Shown: positions 7,532 through 16,063 of the stretch, piece after piece
Numbering within the stretch: the stretch's first letter is position 1
Layout of the letters: each line of letters begins with the position of its first letter
DNA from: Euryarchaeota archaeon UBA86
GTDB taxonomy: Archaea > Thermoplasmatota > Poseidoniia > Poseidoniales > Thalassarchaeaceae
Assembly: GCA_002503055.1 (NCBI GenBank)
Contig: DAQX01000023.1
Location: 12,197 to 76,196, forward strand
Length of the DNA: 64,000 bases
Direction: 5' to 3'
The notes under the pieces: generated by a model
Seen by the model: the letters and a program-made list of their open reading frames with translations, nothing else
Database searches by the model: none
Told to the model about the DNA's origin: nothing
Program-made: the position numbers and the translations under genes

Positions 7532-8635
7532 ATGTCCCTAGAGCGCACCGAATGGGACGCCATAATCATCGGCGGAGGGCCCGCTGGTAGTACAACTGCT
7601 CGATATGCTGCAGAGGGAGGAGCAGCCGTACTGGTTATCGACGGACGAGACCCAATTGGCTCCCCACTACAGTGTGGAGAGTTAGTTCCGAGTAATAGCG
7701 AGATGAAGCGATTATGCCCAGATGTCCCTGATATCGATGATCTACTTAGGACGCCCGAACACGCTATCTCTCTGAGGACTACACAGATGCATCTGGTGCC
7801 ACCCTCAGGAAAGCCACTGAAGTATCCTTTTGAGGGCGTAGTTCTGAACAGAGTGGCTCACGACGAAGAGTTGGTTCAATTGGCACGCTCAAGTGGAGTC
7901 GAATACCTAGTTGGAACTCGTGTATCGGAAATCGGAACAAACAAAGTCACTCTGACTGATGGGACGCAGTACAGTGCCAAGGTCATTATCGGAGCAGGTG
8001 GTCACAATGATCCACTAAGGAAATCCCATTGGAATGTCAAATCACTGAATATCCCTGTAAAATTCGTACTCATGGACGGCGTATTCGATGACGCATTGGA
8101 ATTACATTTTGGATCAGTCGCCCCTGGAGGTTATGCATGGGCCTTCCCCAAGCAGGACGGGGCTAACATAGGACTTGGAATTCAGAGAAAACTCTCCAAA
8201 GGAAAGAGTCTGAATCTGTACTCCGAGGAATTCTTCTCTCGATATCAAGGAAAAGTCAGTTTCAAAGGTGCAGGCTCACTTCCTATGTCGGGCACAATTC
8301 CTAACTTTGTCAAAGGAAATTACTTACTCGTCGGTGACGCAGCCGGCATGGTACTCCCTTCGAATGGTGCTGGAATCACAATTGCAATGATTGGTGGCAG
8401 AATAGCAGGGCAAGTCGTCGCCGAACATCTGTCAGAAGGTACACCTCTCGAGGAGTATGAGAAGAGATGGAACAAGCAGATGGGCAAGGTGATGCGTAAC
8501 TCGAAATTCGCGTTCAAACTCGGAACTCTGATGTTCCGCTCTCCGGATTGGTTACTGAATTTGATGTTCAACAGGCTGACTAAGCCATTCATCTGGAGGG
8601 CGGTAACCTGCAGGTCGCTATTCAGTCTCAGGTGA
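7532..8635 (+). CDS. Geranylgeranyl reductase family flavoprotein
   Basis: FAD-dependent reductase that saturates geranylgeranyl chains of archaeal phospholipids or related prenyl groups. 367 aa. The N-terminal dinucleotide motif is IIIGGGPAGSTTARYAA; the second FAD block is GNYLLVGDAAGMVLPSNGAG, followed by TIAMIGGRIAG, both typical of the family. FPFEGVV-like and GGYAWAFPK blocks line the substrate side. It has an operon link with idsA (4-base gap). The last 18 bases overlap the 3' end of the convergent methyltransferase gene. Confidence 0.88.
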   Translation: MSLERTEWDAIIIGGGPAGSTTARYAAEGGAAVLVIDGRDPIGSPLQCGELVPSNSEMKRLCPDVPDIDDLLRTPEHAISLRTTQMHLVPPSGKPLKYPFEGVVLNRVAHDEELVQLARSSGVEYLVGTRVSEIGTNKVTLTDGTQYSAKVIIGAGGHNDPLRKSHWNVKSLNIPVKFVLMDGVFDDALELHFGSVAPGGYAWAFPKQDGANIGLGIQRKLSKGKSLNLYSEEFFSRYQGKVSFKGAGSLPMSGTIPNFVKGNYLLVGDAAGMVLPSNGAGITIAMIGGRIAGQVVAEHLSEGTPLEEYEKRWNKQMGKVMRNSKFAFKLGTLMFRSPDWLLNLMFNRLTKPFIWRAVTCRSLFSLR

Positions 8636-9337
8636 GCGACCCTGCCAGATTGTGGCCATCCCTGGGAATACCAATTTAGCTGAAACTTGCTCGAATCCAG
8701 TATCTTCCATCATTCTGACATAATCTTTAGTCGTGCCAAAACTCGCATAGGTCTTGGTCAGCCATTTCCAAGGATTGCTCTCAGAATTGTAGAACAATCT
8801 AGCATAACTCGATACCCAGACTCTCATCCAAAGCCACCCCATGGCTCCATGCAGTCGGTTGACCTTGGCAGGCTCAACCATTACGAACACGCCTCCAGGT
8901 TTGAGTACCCTGAGAGCCTCTGCCAGACCTGCCCGCTTGTCGAACCAGTCTCTAAATGAAAACAGAGAGCACACTGCATCGAAGGAATTATCCTCAAATG
9001 GCAATTCTTCTGCCGTTCCTTCAACAAATTTGACAGCAGATTCGCCCCTAGATTCTCTCTTTGGACCAACTCTCCCTTCGGCAACTCTTAGCATCTCGGG
9101 AATAGGGTCCAAACAGACTAGATCTTCGCCTTCGAAGTCCTCAGCAAAACTCCCAGGTCCACAACCAATCTCCAGAACCCTGCCGCTGCTAGGTAGGCGC
9201 CCTCTCACCATTCTGCGCCAGCGTGATACTTGACCTAGTGTGGCGAATTGATTCACCTTGTCATAAACCGGAATCGTGGCCTCCAAATTCTGTTGAAGCT
9301 CATTCCAGTCAGACTCTCCGATTCGCTCGGTGTCCAT
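8618..9337 (-). CDS. UbiE/MenG-like class I methyltransferase
   Basis: SAM-dependent methyltransferase of about 239 aa. The SAM site is VLEIGCGPGSFAEDF (motif I), followed by LVCLDPIPEMLR, the post-I PFEDNSFDAVCSLFSFRDW and LRVLKPGGVFVMVEP. The arrangement resembles UbiE/MenG, which methylate quinone precursors; its position beside prenyl synthase and reductase makes a prenylated quinone or lipid a reasonable substrate, but this is inference. The longest frame starts at TTG 9379; ATG 9337 lies about 23 bp after a CATATATG box (9357-9364) and is preferred. Confidence 0.78.
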   Translation of the reverse strand: MDTERIGESDWNELQQNLEATIPVYDKVNQFATLGQVSRWRRMVRGRLPSSGRVLEIGCGPGSFAEDFEGEDLVCLDPIPEMLRVAEGRVGPKRESRGESAVKFVEGTAEELPFEDNSFDAVCSLFSFRDWFDKRAGLAEALRVLKPGGVFVMVEPAKVNRLHGAMGWLWMRVWVSSYARLFYNSESNPWKWLTKTYASFGTTKDYVRMMEDTGFEQVSAKLVFPGMATIWQGRSPETE

Positions 9338-9356
9338 GGTCCTCGCTGAGACCTCA

Positions 9357-9364
9357 CATATATG
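9357..9364 (-). promoter_or_regulatory. TATA-like box for the methyltransferase gene
   Basis: CATATATG is palindromic, centred about 23 bp upstream of ATG 9337 on the minus strand. This spacing would give a leaderless or very short-leader message. Confidence 0.4.
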
Positions 9365-9415
9365 GTTGAATCCCGCCAAAATCCTGTGAAAACACGAAGT
9401 AATTGCATGGTCAAA

Positions 9416-9458
9416 GTGATATACCGTTCGGCGTTGCGCGTGTCACCAAAGGTGACAC
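9416..9458 (+). promoter_or_regulatory. Palindromic promoter of the ATPase operon
   Basis: A TATA-like GTGATATA (9416-9423) is followed by a perfect inverted repeat GTGTCACC-AAA-GGTGACAC (9440-9458). The expected transcription start falls inside the repeat, and its right arm holds the Shine-Dalgarno GGTGA (9451-9455) four bases before ATG 9460. It could act as an operator at the start site or as an RNA hairpin masking the SD. The sequence is certain; the role is inferred. Confidence 0.55.
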
Positions 9459-9459
9459 A

Positions 9460-9777
9460 ATGGGACGGGCAGATATACTCCGAGCAATCAAGAAGTCGGA
9501 GGACGGGGCAAAGAAGATCCAATCAGATGCCGAGACAAAGGCGGCGGAGACTCTCTCCAATGCCCGCGTCAAGGCCGCCGAGTCGACCAACTCAGGAAGG
9601 CAAGGGGCCGACGATGAAGCAGCAAAGATGCTTAGCGATGCACGCGCTGCTGCGGAGAAGGAAGCCGAATCCGTAGCCGCTGAGGGCGAAGTAGAACTTG
9701 AGCGCGTTGCCAGCGAGGGCAAGAAGAATAGAAGTGCGGCTGCAGATGCCGTCCTCGATACCTTCCGCAAAAACTAG
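9460..9777 (+). CDS. atpH: A-type ATPase peripheral stalk subunit H
   Basis: Peripheral stalk subunit (AhaH) that pairs with subunit E. 105 aa from ATG 9460; the open frame runs upstream to 9403, but MGRADILRAIKKSEDGAKKI is the usual N-terminus and the palindromic SD sits just before it. Nearly the whole protein is an Ala/Glu/Lys-rich helix suited to the right-handed coiled coil of this subunit. First gene of the nine-gene H-I-K-E-C-F-A-B-D operon. Confidence 0.85.
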   Translation: MGRADILRAIKKSEDGAKKIQSDAETKAAETLSNARVKAAESTNSGRQGADDEAAKMLSDARAAAEKEAESVAAEGEVELERVASEGKKNRSAAADAVLDTFRKN

Positions 9778-9791
9778 TTCGGGGCGACATC

Positions 9792-11960
9792 ATGAGTCAA
9801 CTGACACCAGAAGACATGTCTCGACTGGTTGTCGCTGGTACCAAAGACCAACTTAAGACCACTATCGATGTATTAGCAGGTCTTTCTTTAGTTCATATCA
9901 ATGATTACAGCAGTGATGATGAGGATATGTCAATGGGTACGCCTACTGAGGTATCTGAGGAAATCAGTCGCAGGCTGACCAAAATGAGAGGGGCTGCAGC
10001 GAACCTCCAGGCCCCCAGTCAGGCCGAACTGATGTCTGCACCCGAGGTCCGCAGAAATCTGTCGGGCGACATAGATAATCTAGTCGATAGTGCCCTTGGC
10101 CTCAATGATGAGATGGAAGAGCTTGAGATAGAGAAGTCGAAGATAGAAGAGGAACTAGAAGTTCTATCCTTGCTAGCGCCCCTCAGTCTTGAGATGGACT
10201 TGATGAGAGGCTATGATTCGATCACCCAGTTTGTTGGCACTGTTTCGTCTCTAAGCAAGGCACGGCCAGCCTTGGCTTCTCTAGGCGAATCTGCAGTTCA
10301 CATGAGCAGCGAGGTTGCGAAGAAGGGAGTAGTAGCTGTCTTCTGCCGTAACGAACAGTCAGAATCTGTTCAGAAGATGCTCTCTGAACTGGACTTCCAA
10401 GCTATCTCAATTCCAGAGTCTGATGGTCTGCCGAGTGATCGGATTGCAGGGCTAAACGATAGAATGGCTGAGATTGAAGCTAGGGTAGAAGCATTGAATG
10501 AACAAATCTCTGAATGGTCCAATGCAAACAGTGGAATATTATTCGGCGGCATGGAGTTACTTGAGAGAGATTTGCAACTTGCCACTACACCAGTAAGAGT
10601 TGCAGTTAGCGACCACGCTTTTGTCTTAGATGGTTGGATCAAGTCAACAGCTGAAGAGGAAGTCAATAACGCTCTTTCTGGCGTTTGTACACACATAGAA
10701 GTCGAGAGATATCAACCCCCTGCACACAGTGGTCATGGGCATCACCATGTAGACAAGAAAGACATGCCTCCAATCGAATTCTCTCCGAGAAATTACAGCA
10801 AACCATTCGAGATGGTTACCGATGTAATGGGCAGACCTGCTTATGGGAAGATCGATCCAACATTCTTCATGTTCCTGACTTACCCTCTCTTCTTCGGAAT
10901 GATCCTAGGAGACATGGCCTATGGCCTGTCAATAATGGCTCTAGCCGCATTTGTATGGAGGCAATTCCCGCTCAATGATGTGATGTCAAATGTTGCAGGA
11001 TTCCTATTCACAATCGGAACTTCAACACTTATTTTCGGCTACATTTACGGTGAATTCGCCGGTTTCGAATTCCTCCCGCATGGGCACTGTGTGGATTACG
11101 CAGGTGAAGATATTGCGGGTATCTTAGGAGTTGCTCAATGTGAGGCATATGTCCTCCCTGATGGCACTCACGGACACTATCACTGGAAGGACGGTCATGC
11201 ACCGTGGTGGGTTGCTTGGATGACGAACCTATATCCCAATGGAGGAGTGTTCTATTGGGTATGGGACGGCCCTCTAGAATTGACTCTAGCATATCCATTC
11301 CACCGCGTCTCTTCGAATCTAGAGAATCTAATGCTACTGACAATATACATTGGTGTTATCCACATCTTCATCGGACTTCTGATTGGTTTCCGTGATGTTC
11401 TCAAAACGCACGGCATGGTTGAGGCAATTTTCGAGAAGGGATCATGGATTATTCTGCTAGTCGGAGGATTTGCGTCTGCTTATGAATTCATCAAATACGA
11501 AACTATCTCCACCATGCCATTGGCAGTCGCAGTCATTGGAGTCGTTATGGTGACAGTACTGCTCGCACATTTCGAAAAGATGGGCTGGGGAATTGCACTC
11601 ATTATGGGGCCACTAGAATCCATAGGAATGCTGCCGAAAGTACTCTCATACGTCAGATTATTCGCTGTAGGAGTTGTTGGTGTCAAGATTGCTGCTACTG
11701 GCAACGAGATGATTTACGAAGTCATGGCCCACACTCTTGCTGATTTGAGCCATGCATCTACAATGGACATTATACTGGTCCCTGTTATGTTCATCGGCTG
11801 GATCCTAGTCCAACTCTTTGCCCTAGTGCTGGGCATCTTCAGTCCTAACATCCACACTGTAAGGCTACATTTCGTCGAGTGGATGATGCAATTCTACGAA
11901 GGGAGCGGCCTCCCCTTCAAGGCGTTCGGCTTCAAGCCGGATAAAGTTGAGGTCGAGTGA
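9792..11960 (+). CDS. atpI: A-type ATPase membrane subunit I
   Basis: Stator subunit that forms the ion half-channels against the K ring. 722 aa: a cytoplasmic coiled-coil part to about residue 340, then seven or eight membrane segments starting near DPTFFMFLTYPLFFGMILG. The key channel Arg is in the segment LPKVLSYVRLFAVG. Two oddities: a His-rich cytoplasmic loop AHSGHGHHHVDKKD (about 311-324), and an extra stretch of roughly 70 residues (about 424-498) between two membrane segments. The extra stretch has two Cys, many His and Trp/Tyr, and should lie outside the cell. Confidence 0.9.
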   Translation: MSQLTPEDMSRLVVAGTKDQLKTTIDVLAGLSLVHINDYSSDDEDMSMGTPTEVSEEISRRLTKMRGAAANLQAPSQAELMSAPEVRRNLSGDIDNLVDSALGLNDEMEELEIEKSKIEEELEVLSLLAPLSLEMDLMRGYDSITQFVGTVSSLSKARPALASLGESAVHMSSEVAKKGVVAVFCRNEQSESVQKMLSELDFQAISIPESDGLPSDRIAGLNDRMAEIEARVEALNEQISEWSNANSGILFGGMELLERDLQLATTPVRVAVSDHAFVLDGWIKSTAEEEVNNALSGVCTHIEVERYQPPAHSGHGHHHVDKKDMPPIEFSPRNYSKPFEMVTDVMGRPAYGKIDPTFFMFLTYPLFFGMILGDMAYGLSIMALAAFVWRQFPLNDVMSNVAGFLFTIGTSTLIFGYIYGEFAGFEFLPHGHCVDYAGEDIAGILGVAQCEAYVLPDGTHGHYHWKDGHAPWWVAWMTNLYPNGGVFYWVWDGPLELTLAYPFHRVSSNLENLMLLTIYIGVIHIFIGLLIGFRDVLKTHGMVEAIFEKGSWIILLVGGFASAYEFIKYETISTMPLAVAVIGVVMVTVLLAHFEKMGWGIALIMGPLESIGMLPKVLSYVRLFAVGVVGVKIAATGNEMIYEVMAHTLADLSHASTMDIILVPVMFIGWILVQLFALVLGIFSPNIHTVRLHFVEWMMQFYEGSGLPFKAFGFKPDKVEVE

Positions 11961-11996
11961 GACTCACACAGTGAGAAAAATAACGGAGGAAAAAAC

Positions 11997-12308
11997 ATGA
12001 GAAATAAGAGAATGAACATGGCATACCGCCTACTGATGACTGTCTTCATGGTGACACTAGTCGCCAGTGTTGTTACAGCTCAGGAAGCGGCTGACAATGA
12101 ATATACCACCACTACCATGGCCAAGCTGGCTGCAGGAATTGCTCTAGCAGGTTGTGGAATTGGGACCGGACTAGCACAGAGCTCGATTGGCGCTGCAGCC
12201 GTCGGCATGATTGCTGAGGACGACTCCAAGTTCGGTACTGGTATTCTATTCACTGTTATCCCTGAGACCATTGTACTGTTCGGTTTCCTATCGATCTACC
12301 TGTTGTAG
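11997..12308 (+). CDS. atpK: A-type ATPase proteolipid subunit K (c ring)
   Basis: Ring subunit that carries ions through the membrane. 103 aa. An N-terminal segment of about 29 residues ending VTLVASVVTAQEA looks like a signal peptide, followed by a single two-helix hairpin. Helix one contains GTGLAQSSIGAAAVG, and helix two holds the ion-carrying Glu in VIPETIVLFGF. The Gln in helix one plus Glu-Thr in helix two are compatible with Na+ binding, but proton-coupled members also show this pattern, so the ion is undecided. The strong SD GGAGG precedes ATG 11997. Confidence 0.9.
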   Translation: MRNKRMNMAYRLLMTVFMVTLVASVVTAQEAADNEYTTTTMAKLAAGIALAGCGIGTGLAQSSIGAAAVGMIAEDDSKFGTGILFTVIPETIVLFGFLSIYLL

Positions 12309-12341
12309 GTCGTTGGAGGAACACGCAGACAAGGAGGATGT

Positions 12342-12908
12342 ATGTCACTAGACAAGTTAGCAGGTGAAATCAAGGCGATGGCCGAGGCCGAGGCTAAGGC
12401 TGTCACAGATGAGGCAGCTGCCGAGGCTAAGAGAATCGCCGACGAGGCGAAAGACATGGTCTCCGAGTACCGCGAAGAGGCCATTGCTAACGCTACCAGA
12501 ACATGCGATCAGATTGCAGTCGAGAGTATCGCAGCCGCAAGGCAGCGAAACCAGAAGACACTGCTAGTCGCTCGCAGAGCCGAACTAGATGCCACTTGGG
12601 AAGAAGTACTGTCACGTGCATCTTCTGCAGGCATGAAGGGAAGGGAGAAAGTGCTCAAGTCTCTATTGGCACAGGCTTCAGAAGAGGCCTCTTCAGGTAT
12701 GATACTCAAACCGGTAAAGACTGACAGTGACTTCCTCTCCAAGAACTCTTCTGGGTTTGAGATTGGAGATGAGGTTGAGGGCCTAGGCGGATTCGTACTT
12801 GAGGACGCACAAGGCTCGGTGCTGATGGATTATCGATTCGAGGGCCGTCTAAGGGAATCTTGGGACGATAGACTCGGCGAAGTAAGTAGCATATTATTCG
12901 GAGAGTGA
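12342..12908 (+). CDS. atpE: A-type ATPase subunit E
   Basis: Peripheral stalk subunit that connects the A3B3 head to subunit I together with H. 188 aa. The first ~90 residues form an Ala/Glu-rich helix (KAMAEAEAKAVTDEAAAEA), the rest a globular head-binding domain with GLGGFVLEDAQGSVLMD, matching the EVGGVVLxxxDG region of the family. The stop overlaps the GTG start of subunit C by four bases. Confidence 0.87.
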   Translation: MSLDKLAGEIKAMAEAEAKAVTDEAAAEAKRIADEAKDMVSEYREEAIANATRTCDQIAVESIAAARQRNQKTLLVARRAELDATWEEVLSRASSAGMKGREKVLKSLLAQASEEASSGMILKPVKTDSDFLSKNSSGFEIGDEVEGLGGFVLEDAQGSVLMDYRFEGRLRESWDDRLGEVSSILFGE

Positions 12909-13966
12909 ACAGGATGGCAATCGCAGCCGGGAGAAGTAACTGGGCCAATGCTGCAGCACGCAGTAAGGCCAGGAAGTCCAATTTGTTGGATGAGACCCGG
13001 CTGCGCCAACTCCTGAAGAGTGGCCCGGACACGATTGCCGCTAGTATTGGCGAGCTTGATTATCGCAAGGAGATGGATATCTATTCTGCAAGACTCAGTG
13101 GCGCTGACCTCGTAGAGGCGGCTTTGGCCCACAATCTTGAGAGAGAAGTTTCTGAAGTAATGAATTATTGCCAAGGTAGCCTCAGAAGTATAGTTGCGGT
13201 TTTCGCACTTCGTTTTTCTTACAGTAACGCTAAGGCAGTACTCCGTGCAGTGAATGGTGGAATCAGTGCAGATGACTTAGCAAATTCAGTTCTCCCTGAT
13301 GAGAATGATTTGAATATAGGATGGATCGAGATTGCCCGTCAAAGTGAGACACTCGAGGATGCCGCTGCTGCTATGCGCGGCACTCCTTGGGGCGCAGCAA
13401 TCCTAGGTATGGAAACCGACTCGCGCTTGCAGGAATATGAGGACAATCTCGACAGACACTACTACAAGGAAGCCATCAATGAACTGAAGGCCAGCGGCCT
13501 TGGTCACAGCCTTTTGCTAGGATATTTACGAAAGGAAATTGACCATCGCAATATAGTCAATCTTCTTCGCTCACTCAGACAGAATCTGCCTGTAGAGCAG
13601 AGAATGGATGCCATGCTCGATGGCGGCGGTGTTCTGAAGGGCGGTCTATTGAAATCAGCTGCCGAGGCAGATAGTCAGGACGCTCTAGTTGAGGTACTCC
13701 GACGCTCGAACATGGATACGGCAGATCTCGAAGAGAAACTAGAGGAATCCAAGGAACACGGAGGATTTGACCCCGTTGTCACCCTTCTGGCCGACGAGAG
13801 ACGATCGAACATGAGGAGAATGAGTCACCTCAATCCACTTTCGGCTTTCCCAGTGATTTACTACATAGAAAGTAAAGTAATCGAAGTACAGAATCTACGC
13901 CTGCTGGTGCGCGGCAAGGCTGTAGGTCTACCAGAAGATGTAATTGAAGCGCACATGACATTCTGA
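12905..13966 (+). CDS. atpC: A-type ATPase subunit C
   Basis: Funnel-shaped subunit (V-type d homologue) that docks the central shaft on the K ring. 353 aa, all-helical, ending in ESKVIEVQNLRLLVRGKAVGLP, the conserved C-terminal block of the family (EVxNLRxIxRGK). GTG 12905 overlaps the atpE stop; ATG 12914 is an alternative that removes three residues. Confidence 0.87.
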   Translation: MNRMAIAAGRSNWANAAARSKARKSNLLDETRLRQLLKSGPDTIAASIGELDYRKEMDIYSARLSGADLVEAALAHNLEREVSEVMNYCQGSLRSIVAVFALRFSYSNAKAVLRAVNGGISADDLANSVLPDENDLNIGWIEIARQSETLEDAAAAMRGTPWGAAILGMETDSRLQEYEDNLDRHYYKEAINELKASGLGHSLLLGYLRKEIDHRNIVNLLRSLRQNLPVEQRMDAMLDGGGVLKGGLLKSAAEADSQDALVEVLRRSNMDTADLEEKLEESKEHGGFDPVVTLLADERRSNMRRMSHLNPLSAFPVIYYIESKVIEVQNLRLLVRGKAVGLPEDVIEAHMTF

Positions 13967-13975
13967 GGTGAGAAG

Positions 13976-14275
13976 ATGGAGATAGTGATTGTAGGATCTC
14001 CCGAGTTCACACTTGGATTCCAATTAGCAGGCATTAATCGCCTGCATAACCCGAGTAATGATGAGGAGATGAGTGATACTCTTCGTAGACTACTCGATGA
14101 GAAAGAAGTCGGAATAATCGTTGCAGATTCGGCCGACCTGATGCGTATGCCGGACAAGTTGAGACAGCGAATGTCCGACAGCATAACGCCCACAGTTTTG
14201 GGCATTGGGACAGAGGAGGACAATACCCTCCGCGAGTCCATCAAGTCTGCTCTAGGAGTAGACCTTTGGAAGTAG
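13976..14275 (+). CDS. atpF: A-type ATPase subunit F
   Basis: Small central-shaft subunit bound to D. 99 aa with the typical beginning EIVIVGSPEFTLGFQLAGI, a central strand VGIIVADSADL and a C-terminal TLRESIKSALGVDLWK, close to the family ending. The SD GGTGAG precedes ATG 13976. Confidence 0.88.
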   Translation: MEIVIVGSPEFTLGFQLAGINRLHNPSNDEEMSDTLRRLLDEKEVGIIVADSADLMRMPDKLRQRMSDSITPTVLGIGTEEDNTLRESIKSALGVDLWK

Positions 14276-14307
14276 ATTCCTCGAATACAGGATAAGGAAG
14301 TGAAAAA

Positions 14308-16050
14308 ATGAGTGAAGAAAGTGGATTGATTTACAGAATCTCAGGTCCGGTCGTAACGGCCGTCGGCATCTCGCCGAGAATGTACGAAGTGGTACGAGTT
14401 GGAGATGAGGGTCTGATGGGAGAAGTGATTGAATTGCACGGTGACCAGTCGGTCATTCAAGTGTATGAGGAGACCTCGGGCATCAAGCCAGGTGAGCCAG
14501 TAGTCAGAACAGGCCAAACCCTGTCTGTCAAGTTAGGCCCTGGATTGCTGACTCAGATTTATGACGGGATTCAGCGCCCTCTAGAGTCACTAGAGGAGAC
14601 CATGGGCGTGTTCATCACGCGCGGTGTCGATGCTGATGGACTTGATCTTACTAAGAAGTGGGAGTTCAATGCTACAGCCTCGGCTGGCGACGAAGTCTCA
14701 GGTGGATCAGTTATCGGATTCGTCCAAGAGACCGAGACCGTCGAACACAAAATCATGATTCCTCCCGGGCATAGCGGCAAGATTGCCAGCATCGAGTCCG
14801 GTGAGTTTGACATCACGACCTCAGTGTGTACTCTCGAAGATGGTACTGAGATCGCGATGATGCAAGAGTGGCCGGTCAGAACTCCGCGTCCATTCAAGCA
14901 GAAGAACGCTCCAGATGTACCTCTAATTACCGGCCAGAGGATTCTCGACTTCCTGTTTCCACTAGCCAAGGGAGGTACAGCTGGTATCCCCGGTCCCTTC
15001 GGAGCCGGAAAGACAGTTACTCAGCAGCAACTTGCCAGATGGTCAGACGCTCAGATTGTGGTTTACATTGGATGTGGTGAGCGCGGTAATGAGATGACCG
15101 AGGTTCTGACTGAGTTCCCTCATCTTACCGACCCTAATACAGGAAAACCTCTGATGAACAGAACTACGATGATTGCAAACACATCAAACATGCCGGTCGC
15201 AGCCCGCGAAGCATCTGTGTACACTGGAATCACCATCGCTGAGTACTTCAGAGACATGGGATACGATGTGGCACTGATGGCAGACTCAACAAGCCGATGG
15301 GCCGAGGCCATGCGTGAAATTTCATCGCGTCTAGAAGAAATGCCTGGTGAGGAAGGATATCCAGCTTACCTATCGAGCAGACTAGCCGAGTTCTATGAGC
15401 GCGCAGGCCGTGTTCAGACTCTGGGCGGAGATGACGGCTCTGTTTCCGTTATCGGCGCTGTATCGCCTCCAGGAGGGGACATCTCAGAGCCGGTCAGCCA
15501 AGGTACACTCAGAATCGTCAAGGTGTTCTGGGGTCTCGATGCAGGGCTAGCAAGACAGAGACACTTCCCTGCAATTAACTGGCTGAGTTCGTACAGTCTG
15601 TATCCTCAGGCCCTAGACCAGTGGTACAGAGACAATATCGCGAGTGACTTCCCTGAGGTTCGAACCAAGATTAGCAGTCTACTACAAGTCGAGGCCGAAC
15701 TACAGGAAATTGTGCAACTGGTTGGATCGGACGCACTACCTATGGATCAGCAGCTGACCCTTGAAGTCGCTAGAATGATTCGTGAATTCTTCCTCCAGCA
15801 GAATGCATTCCACGATGTCGACACATTCAGTCAACTTGGACTACAATACGAGATGGCAAAAGCCATCCTAGCGTTCCAAGAAGAATCCGAGAAGGCAATG
15901 GCCGGGGGAGCCGGCCTTGAGGATGTAGTCAATGTGCCCGCTCGAACCGACCTGATGAGGGGCAGGTTCGAAGAGGGATACGCAGAACGCATCGGAGAAT
16001 TGCTTGGAGAGATGTCTAAGCAGATTGCCGAAACTATGGAGGACAACTAA
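14308..16050 (+). CDS. atpA: A-type ATPase catalytic subunit A
   Basis: Nucleotide-binding catalytic subunit. 580 aa with P-loop GPFGAGKT at about 229-236, the catalytic Glu in CGERGNEMTEVL, the family-specific non-homologous insert around residues 110-190 (KIMIPPGHSGKIASIESG) and the Walker-B-like block DMGYDVALMADSTSRWAEA. Length is normal and no intein interrupts the P-loop region. Confidence 0.96.
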   Translation: MSEESGLIYRISGPVVTAVGISPRMYEVVRVGDEGLMGEVIELHGDQSVIQVYEETSGIKPGEPVVRTGQTLSVKLGPGLLTQIYDGIQRPLESLEETMGVFITRGVDADGLDLTKKWEFNATASAGDEVSGGSVIGFVQETETVEHKIMIPPGHSGKIASIESGEFDITTSVCTLEDGTEIAMMQEWPVRTPRPFKQKNAPDVPLITGQRILDFLFPLAKGGTAGIPGPFGAGKTVTQQQLARWSDAQIVVYIGCGERGNEMTEVLTEFPHLTDPNTGKPLMNRTTMIANTSNMPVAAREASVYTGITIAEYFRDMGYDVALMADSTSRWAEAMREISSRLEEMPGEEGYPAYLSSRLAEFYERAGRVQTLGGDDGSVSVIGAVSPPGGDISEPVSQGTLRIVKVFWGLDAGLARQRHFPAINWLSSYSLYPQALDQWYRDNIASDFPEVRTKISSLLQVEAELQEIVQLVGSDALPMDQQLTLEVARMIREFFLQQNAFHDVDTFSQLGLQYEMAKAILAFQEESEKAMAGGAGLEDVVNVPARTDLMRGRFEEGYAERIGELLGEMSKQIAETMEDN

Positions 16051-16063
16051 GGGGGTGCCATGA

